Shown piece after piece: positions 1 to 10,298 of a DNA stretch of 64,000 nt; positions within the stretch are counted from its first letter, which is position 1, and every line of letters begins with the position of its first letter. Source of the stretch: Chlamydomonas sphaeroides (taxonomy: Eukaryota; Chlorophyta; Chlorophyceae; Chlamydomonadales; Chlamydomonadaceae); contig BDDC01000050.1 of NCBI GenBank assembly GCA_001662425.1, positions 49,221-113,220 on the forward strand, in the 5' to 3' direction. Position numbers and translations under genes: made by a program. Under the pieces are notes generated by a model that saw only the letters and a list, made by a program, of their open reading frames with translations, was not told the origin of the DNA and searched no databases.

Positions 1-3000
1 CGCCCGAGGGCGCCACGCGCGTCCGCTGCTGCACGTGTGGCGTCGGCCTGCGGCAGCGCCCGGGCGAAGCCGGCACTTCTTGGCACCCGGGCTTCGCTTG
101 GAGCTGCGACGGCTGCAGCAGGCGGCCCGCCACCAAGCCTGCTGCGGCGGACAGGGAGGCTGAGGGCGTTGCCGGACACGGCGCGGACGGCACGGACAGT
201 GGCGGAGGGGAGGGCGCGGAGCGGCAGCGGACGCCCCAGACGGTTGCCCGCAGCGGCGCCGGTGGCACGGACGCGGCCGAGCCCAGCACATGCAGCGGCG
301 CGGTTGGTGGCGCCTGGCTGGATGGGAATGGAGCGGGGAGCGACGGCGCTGCTGGGCCGGGCGCGCCGCCCGAGCCGCAGGCCAAGCGCCGCCGGCAGGA
401 GGCTGCAGACGGCAGCAGCGGCCCTGGCGGTCATGTCCCGCGCGGCGGCGGCGACACGGAAAGACCCGGTGGCAGCCCGGAGGCGGCGGCCGCGGGGCTT
501 GCGGAAGGCGGAGCCGGCGTCGCGAGACCCGGCAACGGTGCCGGGGGTGCAGGCGGTGCGGTGGCAGGGGCTGCTGCCGGGAGCCCTCGGCGCTGCTGCG
601 AGTGCGGTCTGTCCGGCTCGGCCAAGTGGATGGCTCACAAGGAGCGGCCGGGCGAGCTGGCGTGCAACGCCTGCTACAGCCGCTGGCGCAGGACCGGCTC
701 CTACGAGCGGCCGCCGCCGGATCCGCTGCCACCGGGCGCCGAGGGCGTCCGCTGCGGCTCCTGCGCCTGCCCCTACGTGCACCGCACCGGCCCTGCATCC
801 GGCCGCAACGGCTTCTTCACACACCCCGACCGCGCCTGGACCTGCCACCTCTGCTGCTGCGCCAACCTCGCCAGCCACGGCTTTTATGGCCCGCGGGGCA
901 AACGTAGCCTGGAGGAGGCCGGCGGCAGGGCGTGCGCGGGCTGCGGCACGACCACCGGGCAGTGGCGCCGCCACCGGACGCAGCTGGGGGCGTACGTGTG
1001 CAGCTCGTGTAGCCAGCGGGCCGCCGCCGCCGGAGATGGAGTGAAGGCGGCCGCAGCGGCGCCGGCGGAGCCGTTAGGGGCTGCTGCTGAGGGCGAGGCG
1101 GCGCCGGCGGCTGAGACTGCTGCAGCTGCTGCTGCTGCTACAACGACCGCTGTCCGCAAGACCTGCGCCGAGTGCGGCGTGGGTCGCACCATCAAGTGGT
1201 ACAATCACAAGGAACGGCCGGAAGAGTGGACGTGCAACAACTGCTACCGGCGCCACCTCAAAACAGGCTCCTATGCGCTGCAGCCCCCGGCGGCCGCGGC
1301 CGCGGTGCCAGGCCGGGCTCGAGAGGCGGCCGCCGCGTTGGCGGCGCCACGCCCGGGCCGGGACCAGCCTGCGGCGGCGGCGGTGAAGGGGAGGCCCGGT
1401 GCCGTGCATGAGGCCGTGGCGGCTGTCGGGCTGCGCCCCGCGGCTGCGCTGGTGCCCCTGGCTGCCGTGGAGGGCTGGGTGCGGGCGCTGCAGGCCCGGG
1501 TGGCGGCCGCGGCAGAGGTGAGGAGCCGGGCCTCCCGCGTCCGCACTCGCCCGGAGCCTGCCGCTCGTTTCGGGCTTTACCGCACGCAGCCTTAGCCTCC
1601 CGCTCCTGCGCAGCCCGCCTGCGCTGTCCCAGCTGACCCGCGTGCGCCTCGCCGTCGCCAGCCCTCCTTCTTTTGCAGCGTGAGCTACCCGCGGCTGCAT
1701 ACCCGCCCGCCCGCCCTCGGCAGGCACTGGCGGCTGCGGCGGCGTCAGCCTCCGGCGGCGCGGCCGGTTCGGCCTGGGAGCAACAGTCCGCGGTAAGCGG
1801 CCGCTGGTGCTTGCTTGGGAACCTCTGCACCTTGCGCCGTCGGCATGGTGGGCTGTGCATCGCTGTAGCGCCAGCGGTCGTGTGACCAGACATCGCTGCA
1901 TAGCCGTGTGACTTTGACACGCTTTGCCGCCTCACCAAGCGTCGTTGCAGCACAAGTGGTGCACGGCCCTGACCCGGTATGTATGCCGCGTGCGCTCCCC
2001 CGAACCACACGACTGCAGGTCGCACACCTGAGCGACAAGTGCCTCCGCTGGCTCGAGGTGGGGTGGCGTGTGATGGCGGAAACACGGTGACACGGGGGCA
2101 AAAAACACAGCTTTCCCCAACCATCCGCCCGTGCTCACCTCCTCCGTCTTCCCCTGCCCTCTCCAGGCCCACGTGTGGCGCCGCCCCCTGGCGCTGCTGC
2201 TGGGCCCGGCCGCTGCGGCGTGGGGCCTGGACCGGGACGGGCCGCCGCCGGGGCTGGGGCCGCGGGAGCAGGTGGGGCATGGCACACAAGGGTTGTCCAG
2301 CTTTTGTGGTGTGCCATGTGGTGTGCCATGTGGTGTGCCATGTGGTGTGCCATGTGGTGTGCCATGTTATGTGCCGTAGGATGCAACCACGGCGGCTTGC
2401 AGCTGCCCACTCCCACGCACTGCGACCAGACCTGTTTGATTCGCCGCCTGCGACCACTCCTCACCAGGACAGCTGGCACCGCTGCCGCGCCGCCGTCTGC
2501 CGCTCGTGGGTAGCGGCTGCCGACGCCACACTAGGCGGCCAGGACGGGGCTGGCGGGCCGCAGGCACCCGGACCAGTTGCGCGCGAGGTGGCAGGAGCCG
2601 GCGGCCCGACCCCTGCGGCCGTCGCGCGCTTCCAGTTCGTCGTCGCGGGCTTGGCCCAGGCGCTGGCGTCGCACCTGCTGCGCGAGACGGCAACGACGCA
2701 GCTGCCCAACGGCGGAGCGCGCTGCACGGTGGAGGCGGGGTCGGACGATGACGGGGCGGTGGTGGCGGCGGTGGTCGCGGAAGGCCTGCGGCTGGCGCTG
2801 AGGGTGGGGGCCGTGCCTCCAGCGGAGGCCGGCAACGCGGGTGTCGGCGGCGGCGAATGCTCCGGGCCTTTGATGCTCCGGCTGCCGGCTGCCGGGTCAG
2901 AGTGTGCGGCAGCGCCGGGCGTGGCGCGGCGGCGGTGGCCCCTCGTCCCGCCGGGTGCCGAGGGCTGCGGTGCTGGTGGGGCCGCTGCGGCTGCGGTGGA

Positions 3001-3064
3001 GGAAGGGGAGGGGGAGGCGCCGCTGCTGCCGGCTGTGGTGGTGGCTTCAAGCCAGGCGCACTAG
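1..3064 (+). CDS. Modular GATA-like zinc-finger protein, 5' end outside window
   Basis: The 5' end is missing; the reading frame is open from base 3. Exons read by eye: 3-1517, 1724-1792, 2019-2057, 2167-2271 and 2468-3064 (stop), all joined in phase 0, giving about 774 residues here. The start encodes the tail of one zinc module (RCCTCG, then SWHPGFAWSCDGC). Next come an NLS-like KRRR and a full module: GATA-like finger RCCECG...CNACY, middle site RCGSC/YVHRTG/FFTHPDRAWTCHLCC, third finger ACAGCG...WRRH...CSSC. A single finger TCAECG...IKWYNHKE...CNNCY follows, then the family C-terminal part (VEGWVRALQARVAAAAE, CLRWLE, AHVWRRPLALLLGPAA, WHRCRAAVCRSWVAAADA). GATA fingers bind DNA in known families, so a nuclear regulator is inferred. 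The exon pattern matches the genes at 25917-31806 and 46845-54019, which supports the splicing model. Confidence 0.75.
2305..2376 (+). repeat. 12-bp intronic minisatellite
   Basis: Five perfect copies of tgtggtgtgcca (2305-2364) and a sixth degenerate copy lie in the intron between exons 2167-2271 and 2468-3064 of the zinc-finger gene. All three forward frames stay open through it, but paralogues place an intron here, so it is not coded. Confidence 0.9.
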
Positions 3065-3534
3065 CAATGGGCAGCGTTGTGTTACGTGATGGCTCGCATG
3101 GCGGGATGGCAGCGAGGGGGACAGCGGGAGAACAGCGTGACCGCGCCGGCGTGCCACCGTGTCGCACCAGGCGTGGTGTGCTGTGCTGTTGTGGTTGTAC
3201 AGTGCACGGTGAGGCGGCCGCGATGGGGAGATGCAGAGTAGTACAGTAAAACGGCAATTAGTCGGCAGTGTGCTTAGGTGTATGTGGTTGTGTGACGCAG
3301 GGTGCGCCATCGCGTAGGCGTGGTGCTACTTCGCATTGATGCATGTTTCGCTGGGCGCGGCTGTACGTAGGCCCGGAACATAAGAACCGCGCTGTTTGGG
3401 TACCCAGGCAGTACAATAAACCTTGTGCGGAGTAGTGTCCCTGAATATCTGTCGCCGCAACACACAGGCAGCTCGCGCGGCCGGTGGAGGGTCTGCACCG
3501 CCGGCCGCGAGGGCCTTGATAGATTCAGGAGGAG
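3065..3534. other. Intergenic, no gene seen
   Basis: This is the stretch downstream of the zinc-finger gene stop. I see no family motif, no convincing ORF and no RNA gene. It presumably includes the 3' UTR. Confidence 0.5.
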
Positions 3535-3855
3535 TTGTTAAGGGGGATCCCGGCTGTGGTGAGTGCTCACACACCTGATATTGGGGTGGCATCGCTCTGG
3601 CTCCATGGCTTCACGCTGGCAACCTGGTTGCCCTCCATCTTCCACGCAGACACTGTCAAGACAACCTGGCAGGCCATCGCGGGCGACTGCCTATTGCCGG
3701 GGTTCCATGAGGTGGTTTCGGGCGCGGTGTGGCTGCTCACGCGGCTTCACGTCGCCATGTTCGAGTTTGCCCGAACGTACTTCGTGATTGTGGCGGAGGA
3801 CGCGCGCAAGGAGGCGCATGGTGAGACGCGAGAGCGGCAGCAGCGTCGACGTTGA
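3535..3855 (+). CDS. Possible isolated 3' exon, unknown product
   Basis: An open stretch ends at TGA 3853-3855. Its amino-acid composition is balanced and non-repetitive and its third positions are GC-rich, unlike most chance ORFs nearby. It has hydrophobic stretches (VASLWLHGFTLATWLP; GAVWLLTRLHVAMFEF; YFVIVAEDA) and a basic, Arg/Gln-rich C-terminus. There is no ATG at the 5' end, but a possible acceptor (gattcag) lies just upstream, so it would be a terminal exon or a gene fragment. I do not recognise the product. It abuts a dispersed repeat (3838-4057) whose second copy at 8621 lacks this reading frame, so it may be a piece of a mobile or duplicated sequence. A real exon and a chance ORF remain about equally possible. 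Confidence 0.3.
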   Translation: MLRGIPAVVSAHTPDIGVASLWLHGFTLATWLPSIFHADTVKTTWQAIAGDCLLPGFHEVVSGAVWLLTRLHVAMFEFARTYFVIVAEDARKEAHGETRERQQRRR

Positions 3856-4057
3856 GATGCATGTGCATTCCTGCCGTTTCAGGCAGTTCGGGCGGCAATC
3901 AAAGTCCGGCCCCTAGGGTGAGGGCCGTGAGATCCGGTATGCCCGAGACCCCTGAAATAGTCCCAGCTAAAACCGCATTATGACCGACCATGTTGTCTGG
4001 TCTGGTTGGCCTCTTTTAGGGGTGAGCCATGCACGCCTGCGCAGCTGGGACAGGTTT
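3838..4057 (+). repeat. Dispersed repeat, copy 1
   Basis: About 215 bp that align with 8621-8834. Shared blocks include cctgccgtttcaggcagttc, gtccggccc, accgcat-atgaccgac, tggcctcttt and gcgcagctggg. I estimate roughly three-quarters identity with small gaps. The sequence is not coding in any obvious frame and its nature is unknown. Confidence 0.75.
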
Positions 4058-6103
4058 CAGCAGCTGGCGGCCGTGTGTCGGTTGCGTGTTTGCGTCGGTG
4101 TCTGCCAGCCAGCATCGCGGCGGCAGGGGTGCGGTGGGTCGTCTGCGTGGGACGTACAGCGGGTGCATCCTGCCTGCTGTGGGACACTCTGCTGCTGAAG
4201 CTACAGGCAGCTATGGTTGCTGTCTGAGCAGGCGCAACACAGCAGACAAAGGCAAGCAGGCCGCAGGGCCAAAAGAGGAGCGACTGCAGCGGCGGCGACT
4301 CACCGGGCCGGGCGCATAACAGCATGTGACACAACGCTGACCCGAACAAGGGACACGGCTGCTGCTGGCGCGAGGGAACGGTCCCGCTCACTCCAAACGC
4401 GACGGGATGCGAACCTGTGAATTGGGGGTTGGCGTGCAGCGACTTGGTCAGCGGTGGTCAGCAGGGTGGTCCCCCCTGGTGGTTAGGATGTGCGGTCGAG
4501 TTGCAGGCAAATGGGCGCCGGCGGGACGGCGTTGTCTAAGCAGCGACTCGCTTTGCAGCGACTTGCTTTGCTCCTCTGCTCGCGGGTTGCTATCCGAACA
4601 GGTGCGGGCGGCGGTGCGTTGTCCTTGGTGGCTTAATGGCCGGGCCCGCCGATCTGGGCCCGAGCATTGCGCGGTCTGGTGTAGACTCGGCAGGGCTCGG
4701 CTGGCAGTGCGCGGGTTGCACGGCACCTGGCGCTGGCCGAGCGACAAGCCATCTGAAAGCAGAGGTGGGTGGCAGAAGGTGCGTCAGGTGGGGAGAGTGT
4801 CTAGGTCCGCGTGCCTGGCCCTGCTCAGGCTTTGTTGGCGGGACTTGAAGCAACCCTGCGTGTTGGGGGTCATGCATGTGTGCCGTGCGATGCAACAGGA
4901 CGCGCCGCTGCGACACCTTGTGCGTACTCGGTAGTTGGCACGGGGGATGGCACATGAGTATCTGTTCTGTGGTGTTGAAAGCGCTATGATCGCGACTTGC
5001 CCCACGCAATAATGTACAGCAGTCGGGGACGCTGGCAGGGGTTGCGTTCGTAATGCAGTCGATGTAGCGACAGCTCCGAGAACGCAGCGGCGCTCGACGC
5101 GTGCATGGTCGCGCTGCTGGGGAAACGGAGGATGGCGCCAAGGATGGCGTGACCAGCTCAATGTCAGGGTTGTACGATGGATTAGTATGCATAGCGCATT
5201 GCATGTATTGCGTAGCACATCGGCTTATAGCGCACGCGGAGGGTGTTCGCCGGCATTGCCGTACCGCACCAAGAAGCCACACCAGGCAAACCAGACACTA
5301 TACTCTAGTCACATCGCTCATCAGACAGCTGTGCGTCGGGGCATCAAAGGAACCTTTCATCCTGGCTGCCGCGAAATTCGCTGACGAGCAGCTTCCGTCA
5401 ACCATTGGCTGACTGCTATCACAGAGCCCTGGCAGGGCACTTGCTTGCGTGCTAACAGCTTTTGAGGCAAGGGGCGATGGCGTAAACGGCCGCGCCATAC
5501 GAGCCGAGCTGTGCGCCCCCAACACCGCATCGCTCAAGCAATCTAGACAAGCAAACACGCTCTGTTGCGGCGCGCCACTTTGCTACCCTTCGAGGACGCG
5601 TGGACTCTTGAGGTACGGCACTCGGATGCACACCGACCTCTGCGGAGCAGGGGAGCTCCCCTGCTGCGGAGCACGAAGGCCTCTGCGTGAACCTCCGTTG
5701 CGAGTTCCGAGCAATAAAAACACCCTTAGGAGTCTGTGTTGTGCCCTCGCCGCTGCCTGACCCCACCCGCGACGCCCGCAACCCAATGCATGCCATCAGG
5801 CACAGCACCGCAGTGTCGGCTCTCTTACAAGACCACGCTCACCAGCGCAGCGGCCCCTGCACACACTAAGGACATCGCCTACCGCCGAAAGTCCTCAAAT
5901 CGAAGCGCGTATCTTCGCAGTCCAGGCCCGCCCCAGGCGTCTTGGGCGGGCTGGAGCAGGCGTCCCTGTTCACGCCACGCCACGCTGCTGCCTCGGGGCT
6001 GTGGCAGCGCCCCACTGACGGCCAGCTAGCTTTTACGCAGTTCCCTTCAAGCAGTCGACAGCTGCTGAGCTCTTGCATCTAGGGGCCCGGCGTCGTAGCT
6101 GCC
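4058..6103. other. Intergenic region and upstream region of GATA gene
   Basis: I see no supported gene; the ORFs here are short, Cys/Arg-rich and overlap on both strands. A perfect 18-bp palindrome (gcaggggagctcccctgc) lies at 5647-5664, flanked on both sides by tgcgga. The last few hundred bases should contain the promoter and 5' UTR of the gene starting at 6104, but no TATA box is clear. Confidence 0.5.
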
Positions 6104-8257
6104 ATGTCGGCGGCAGCGATGCCGGTGGCCCTTGACCACCAGATCCTGCCGCACTCGGAGAGCCTGGGCCCGGCGCCGGATCCATCTTGGGATGAGCAGC
6201 TGGATCATGTGCTCGCCGACGTCGACGCCGACGTTGCCATCGACGATGTTGATGCCAGCGCCGTCGTCGCCGCCGATGGCGGCGACGGCGACGGCGGCGG
6301 CGGCGGCGACAGCGGCGGCGACGAGCCGGCGGCCAAGCGCGCGCGGGTGGGGCCGGCAGCCCCGGATACCGAGGCAACAGGGGCCATGGACGCTGCTACG
6401 CCTGCGACGGCAGCGGCAGCTACAACGGCAGCTGTCGCTACAGAGTCGCCGTCGGGCGCGCCTGCGCCGCCGCTGCCGCCCCATCCGCCGGGAGCGCCGG
6501 CCATTGACGCCGCTGGCTTTCCCATCTACCCCCGGGCCTCCAGCCCCTACGCCGTTTTCGCTCGGCGACCCGTGCAAAACGCGTCGGCCGCCGCCGCCGC
6601 CGCCGCAGCCGCTGCCAATGGTGCCGGCGCGTCGTCGGAGGACGACGGCGCTGGCGGCGGCAGCCAGGCGCCGGCGCCGTCAGGGCGGGGCTCGGCGGCG
6701 GCGGGCCGCGTGTGTGCCAGCTGTGGCGTGGGCTCCACCTGTCGTTGGCACCGATGGGTCGGGCCCGAGGGCGGGTTCGCATGCCACGCCTGCTACAAGC
6801 GCCAACGGCGAGCCCTCGCCAAGGCTGCCGCCGCCGAGGCTGCCGCCGCCGAGGCTGCCGCCGCCGAGGCTGCCGCCGCCGAGGCTGCCGCCGCCAAGGC
6901 TGCAGCCGCCGAGGCTGCTGCCGCCAGCTGCGGTGGCGGCAGCGGTGGCGGTGGCGCCGCATCGCTCACCGCGGCTGCAGAGCCAGATGTGCCCCCACCG
7001 GCAGCGGCGGCAGACCCGGCGGCGGCGGCGGCGGGGCCGCTGGCCGCGGCCGTCGCCAATGCCGCTAAGCTGCGTGGGATGGTGGCCGTGGCGGCGCTAG
7101 CTCGCGTCGCCGTCATCAGCCGCATCGCACAGCACCACAAGGCCGCGGCGGCGGCGGCCGCCGCCGCCGCCAATGGCGCCGCCGCCGCGGCGGCACCGAT
7201 GCCGCCGCCGGCGGCAGCGGCGGCAGCGGCGGCGGCGTCTGCGGGTGACGACGCCGACGGGCGCAAGTGCGTAGCCTGCAGCAGATCGTCGACGTCCCGC
7301 TGGCACCGGGCCAATGGCGCCGAGTATTCGTTCTACTGCCACGCCTGCTACTACCGCAACCGCCGTGGCGGCGGCGGCGGCGGGCCAGAGGCCGCCACCG
7401 ACGGTGCCGGCGGCCCTGCCGACAGCGACGCCAAGCGCTGCGTCACCTGCTCGACAGGGGCGACGTGCCGCTGGCACCGGGACAAGGAAAGCGGCGAGCT
7501 AGTCTGCAACACCTGCCACGCCAGGAAGGTGCGCGCCAACAAGCGTGCCAGTGCCGCCGTCGCGGCGGCGACGGCACCGTCGCCGGCGGTGGCGGCGTGG
7601 GACAAGCCGCTGCGCTCCATGGCCTGGGTGGCGGCGCTGCCGCCGCCGGCGTCGGCGGCGCCGGGCAACAGCGGCGGCGGCGGCGTAACGCTGCGGCTGC
7701 GGACGATGCTGCCGCCGCCGGCGCCGCCGCTACTTGCGTTGCTGCCGCCGCCGGTGCCGCTGTTCGTCCCCCCCCGCGTCGGCAAGGTCGAGCTTGAGTA
7801 CGCTCCGCTAGCGGCGGCGACGGTGGCGGCGGCAGCGGCACCGGGAGCAGCTGGTGGAGGCGCCGTCAAGGCCGAGCCCGGCGGCGCCGCTGCCGTGGCG
7901 TCGTCGTCACTGGCCGCCGCTGCTGAGCCTGACCCGGACGCCGAGGCAGCTCCAGGGCCCGGCGGCACCGCCGGACCGGGAGTTGGCGGCGGCGTCAGAG
8001 TGCAAGTGGAGTGGTCGGTGGAGGTGTCGGCGGCGGCGATAGCCCTGGCGGAGACGGTTCTGCGCGTGGCGGCGGTGGCTGCTGCGAGGGCGGCGGCCGC
8101 CGCCGCCGCGCAGCGCGGTGCCGGGCCCGCTGGCGGAGCTGGCGCCGCCGATGACGTCGTCGCCCATGCCGCAGCGGCAGCGGCTGCGGCTGCACTGGTG
8201 TCGGCAGGTGGGGGGAGCCCAAGTGGCACGCCGCAGAGCTCGGCGGAGGACGGCTGA
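6104..8257 (+). CDS. Triple GATA-type zinc-finger protein, intronless
   Basis: A single open frame of 717 residues. The ATG at 6104 sits in a favourable context (gccatgt) and is the first in the frame. It has three GATA-like fingers: about residues 205-240 (CASCGVGSTCRWHR...CHACY, C-x2-C-x19-C-x2-C), about 387-420 (CVACSRSSTSRWHR...CHACY) and about 445-480 (CVTCSTGATCRWHR...CNTCH, x18 spacing). CRWHR replaces the Lys/Arg-Trp core of the neighbouring family. An acidic N-terminus, an AKRAR basic patch at about residue 76 and a seven-unit AAAAE repeat after the first finger are also seen. The rest is Ala/Gly/Pro low complexity. It lacks the middle HPDRAWTC site and the split C-terminal exons of the other zinc-finger genes, so it is a separate GATA-type gene. 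A nuclear DNA-binding role is inferred. Confidence 0.85.
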   Translation: MSAAAMPVALDHQILPHSESLGPAPDPSWDEQLDHVLADVDADVAIDDVDASAVVAADGGDGDGGGGGDSGGDEPAAKRARVGPAAPDTEATGAMDAATPATAAAATTAAVATESPSGAPAPPLPPHPPGAPAIDAAGFPIYPRASSPYAVFARRPVQNASAAAAAAAAAANGAGASSEDDGAGGGSQAPAPSGRGSAAAGRVCASCGVGSTCRWHRWVGPEGGFACHACYKRQRRALAKAAAAEAAAAEAAAAEAAAAEAAAAKAAAAEAAAASCGGGSGGGGAASLTAAAEPDVPPPAAAADPAAAAAGPLAAAVANAAKLRGMVAVAALARVAVISRIAQHHKAAAAAAAAAANGAAAAAAPMPPPAAAAAAAAASAGDDADGRKCVACSRSSTSRWHRANGAEYSFYCHACYYRNRRGGGGGGPEAATDGAGGPADSDAKRCVTCSTGATCRWHRDKESGELVCNTCHARKVRANKRASAAVAAATAPSPAVAAWDKPLRSMAWVAALPPPASAAPGNSGGGGVTLRLRTMLPPPAPPLLALLPPPVPLFVPPRVGKVELEYAPLAAATVAAAAAPGAAGGGAVKAEPGGAAAVASSSLAAAAEPDPDAEAAPGPGGTAGPGVGGGVRVQVEWSVEVSAAAIALAETVLRVAAVAAARAAAAAAAQRGAGPAGGAGAADDVVAHAAAAAAAAALVSAGGGSPSGTPQSSAEDG
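6824..6928 (+). repeat. 15-bp coding tandem repeat (AAAAE)n
   Basis: Seven units based on gctgccgccgccgag encode repeated Ala4-Glu/Lys blocks just after the first finger of the GATA gene. Four units are perfect. The fifth ends in aag, the sixth has one silent change and the seventh ends in agc. The repeat should form a rigid Ala-rich helix. Confidence 0.9.
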
Positions 8258-10298
8258 GGTGTTGGCGTCCCGCATGCACGCTACCTTAGTAGTTGGCGGG
8301 CAGGCTCCTGCCTGGCATAAACAATTGCCGCCACTGAACATTGCACAAGGCAAGGTAGCGCTGGGTAGGGTTCGTGGGTAAGGCGCAGGCGGACCTCAGC
8401 AGTGCGCGTTGCGCGCAGGGCCTGCAGCGGCGCTGTTGTTTGTCGCCGGGCAGTGAGTAGCCGAAGACAGTCAACGCGAAGGTCAGAGCGTGGCCAGTCA
8501 GACTGGGCAGGGCAGGTGCGCGAGCAGCCGCGCGCTGCGCGTCGCCTTGCATGGTGCTCCTAGGTCGTCATCAGTCCTCGGGCTGTGGCGCTAGGCCTGG
8601 TTTAACAGGTTTAACTGGCAGCAGCGGCGGCGTGTGTTGAGATGTGCAGTCCTGCCGTTTCAGGCAGTTCAGACGGCTAGGTCCGGCCCGTGGGGCGAGG
8701 GCACGGAGGTCGGTGTGCCCGAGGCCCCTTAAAAATACCCCGGCGACAACCGCATAATGACCGACTGTTTGCGTCTGGTCAGGGTGGCCTCTTTGGGGGG
8801 CGAGCCATGCACCCATGCGCAGCTGGGGAGGTTTAACTGGTGGTGCGGAGGCGCGGCTGCTCCATGTTCGAGATGTACCGGTTCCAGGCGCGGTTCCGCA
8901 CCGGGTGCTGGAAGGGTGGCACGGCGCTATGTCCACAATTGCATAATGTAATGGCCTTCTGTGCGGTGAGTATCAGAGAAACCTGAGGTAGAGCGTTCAA
9001 GGTTGGGTAGGGCTTCAACGTCAACCTAGCAAGTCGGTGGGGCAGGGCTCGCCGACAGGCGCCGACCGTCGCCGACACGGTGACTGTGACAGCCCAACCA
9101 GCTGTGCCTCGAATAAGACAGCTGTGGCGTATTTTGCAAGTAATGCAGGCACTACAAAGAGGGTAGGAGGCAAGGGTTAAAAGCAGAGCTGTTGGCTTCC
9201 AGTTAGCTTTGAAACTCCTAGTCTCCTACTGGATGTAAGCGTGTGGCACAGGACCGTTAGGTGAAGGCGTACGCAATGTTGTCGACACCGACCGTTTGCA
9301 CGGGCATCGCGAGTCTGCGAGCCCTATGTTCTAGGCGGTTCCCAGCATGCGGCGGTGGAAGCGACCCGTTGGTCGGCTGGCGCACACCACCTGCCGAACC
9401 CCCGCCGATGCTTCCTTCATGTAAGCAATGATCATGTCAGCGTGTTCCAGGGCTGCTGCATGTAATCGCATGCACAATTCGCACCGTCCGGCACACGCGC
9501 CGAACGCGCGCGGCACGCGCCTCTTGCCCTTAAGCGTGGCCCAGCCACCGCATCAATTCATTGGCCATATTCCAATCTGCTGAACCTTGTGCGCTTAGCT
9601 GTTGGCTGCTACTCGCTGCCCACACTGGGCGACTTGTACTTGCTGTCGAGGCCAAACCCTCCCCGCTATCGCCTAACCCTCCTGTTGGTGAGCTACAAGC
9701 GCCCGACCGATCAATAGTGATCACCTTCCTCTGGAAACTATTGTTCGGTGGCGACGCAGACGCTTGCATGCAACTCTCGGCGCCGTCAATGCACGCCGAG
9801 ACATAAGCCCTGCCACCCGCCCGGTGCCGTCAGCATCTCCGCAACGAGCATTGCTGTTGCTAGCGTGCTCTGGTGCCATGGACCTGGCTTTAACCTGCCG
9901 AAGAGCCACACGCCGAGTGCGCTTTCTCACCCTTCTCGGCACCGCAACACGCCACGCGGCCCACGTCTCAACCTGGCCCCTTGATACTACATCAGCCAGG
10001 ACAGGCTCTTGCTCCCCTCTGCTGCTGCCTCGGTTGGCCAAACATGAGCCGGGCGTGTGCCTCGCGCCCGCCGTCTGACATGCCGCTCGGGTCCGTCGGA
10101 CAGCCGCATCGCGCCTCACTTCGCGCCTGTTTCCCTCTCCTTCCCCTTTCCCGACCTTGCACAGGCACGTGGCGACGCTCGGGAACGTCAGCTAATCGCC
10201 TGCTAACGCCGAGGCGGCTATCAACCACACCACCGCCTCCCCGGCCCACGCAACGCAGCCCCAGCTACCCCTGAGCACTTGCGCCGCCGACGACCGCC
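8258..10298. other. Intergenic: 3' flank of GATA gene, 5' flank of ferroxidase
   Basis: I see no supported gene. It contains the second dispersed-repeat copy (8621-8834) and a TGTAA at 8947-8951, which could be the algal polyadenylation signal of the GATA gene. Open frames at 9530-9769 (-) and 9561-9806 (+) overlap each other and lack support. The last 200 bp should include the ferroxidase promoter; no regulatory element is assigned. Confidence 0.5.
8621..8834 (+). repeat. Dispersed repeat, copy 2
   Basis: Partner of 3838-4057, in the same orientation. Homology starts near the cagcagcg-ttgagatg stretch and fades after the gcgcagctggg-aggttt block. It lies within about 400-600 bp downstream of the GATA gene stop. 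Confidence 0.75.

Noticed and set aside
37..1044. 335-residue ORF in another frame at the window start
   Set aside because: Arg/Ala/Pro-rich shadow of the zinc-finger exon; the cysteine motifs lie only in the frame starting at base 3.
2305..2376. CRISPR array
   Set aside because: Simple short tandem units without spacers, in a eukaryotic intron; no cas genes.
2175..2513. Cys/Trp repeat protein read from the 12-bp minisatellite
   Set aside because: All frames are open through the repeat on both strands, and paralogues show an intron here.
9530..9806. Opposed ORFs at 9530-9769 (-) and 9561-9806 (+)
   Set aside because: They overlap on opposite strands with no motif, no splice context and no relative in the window.
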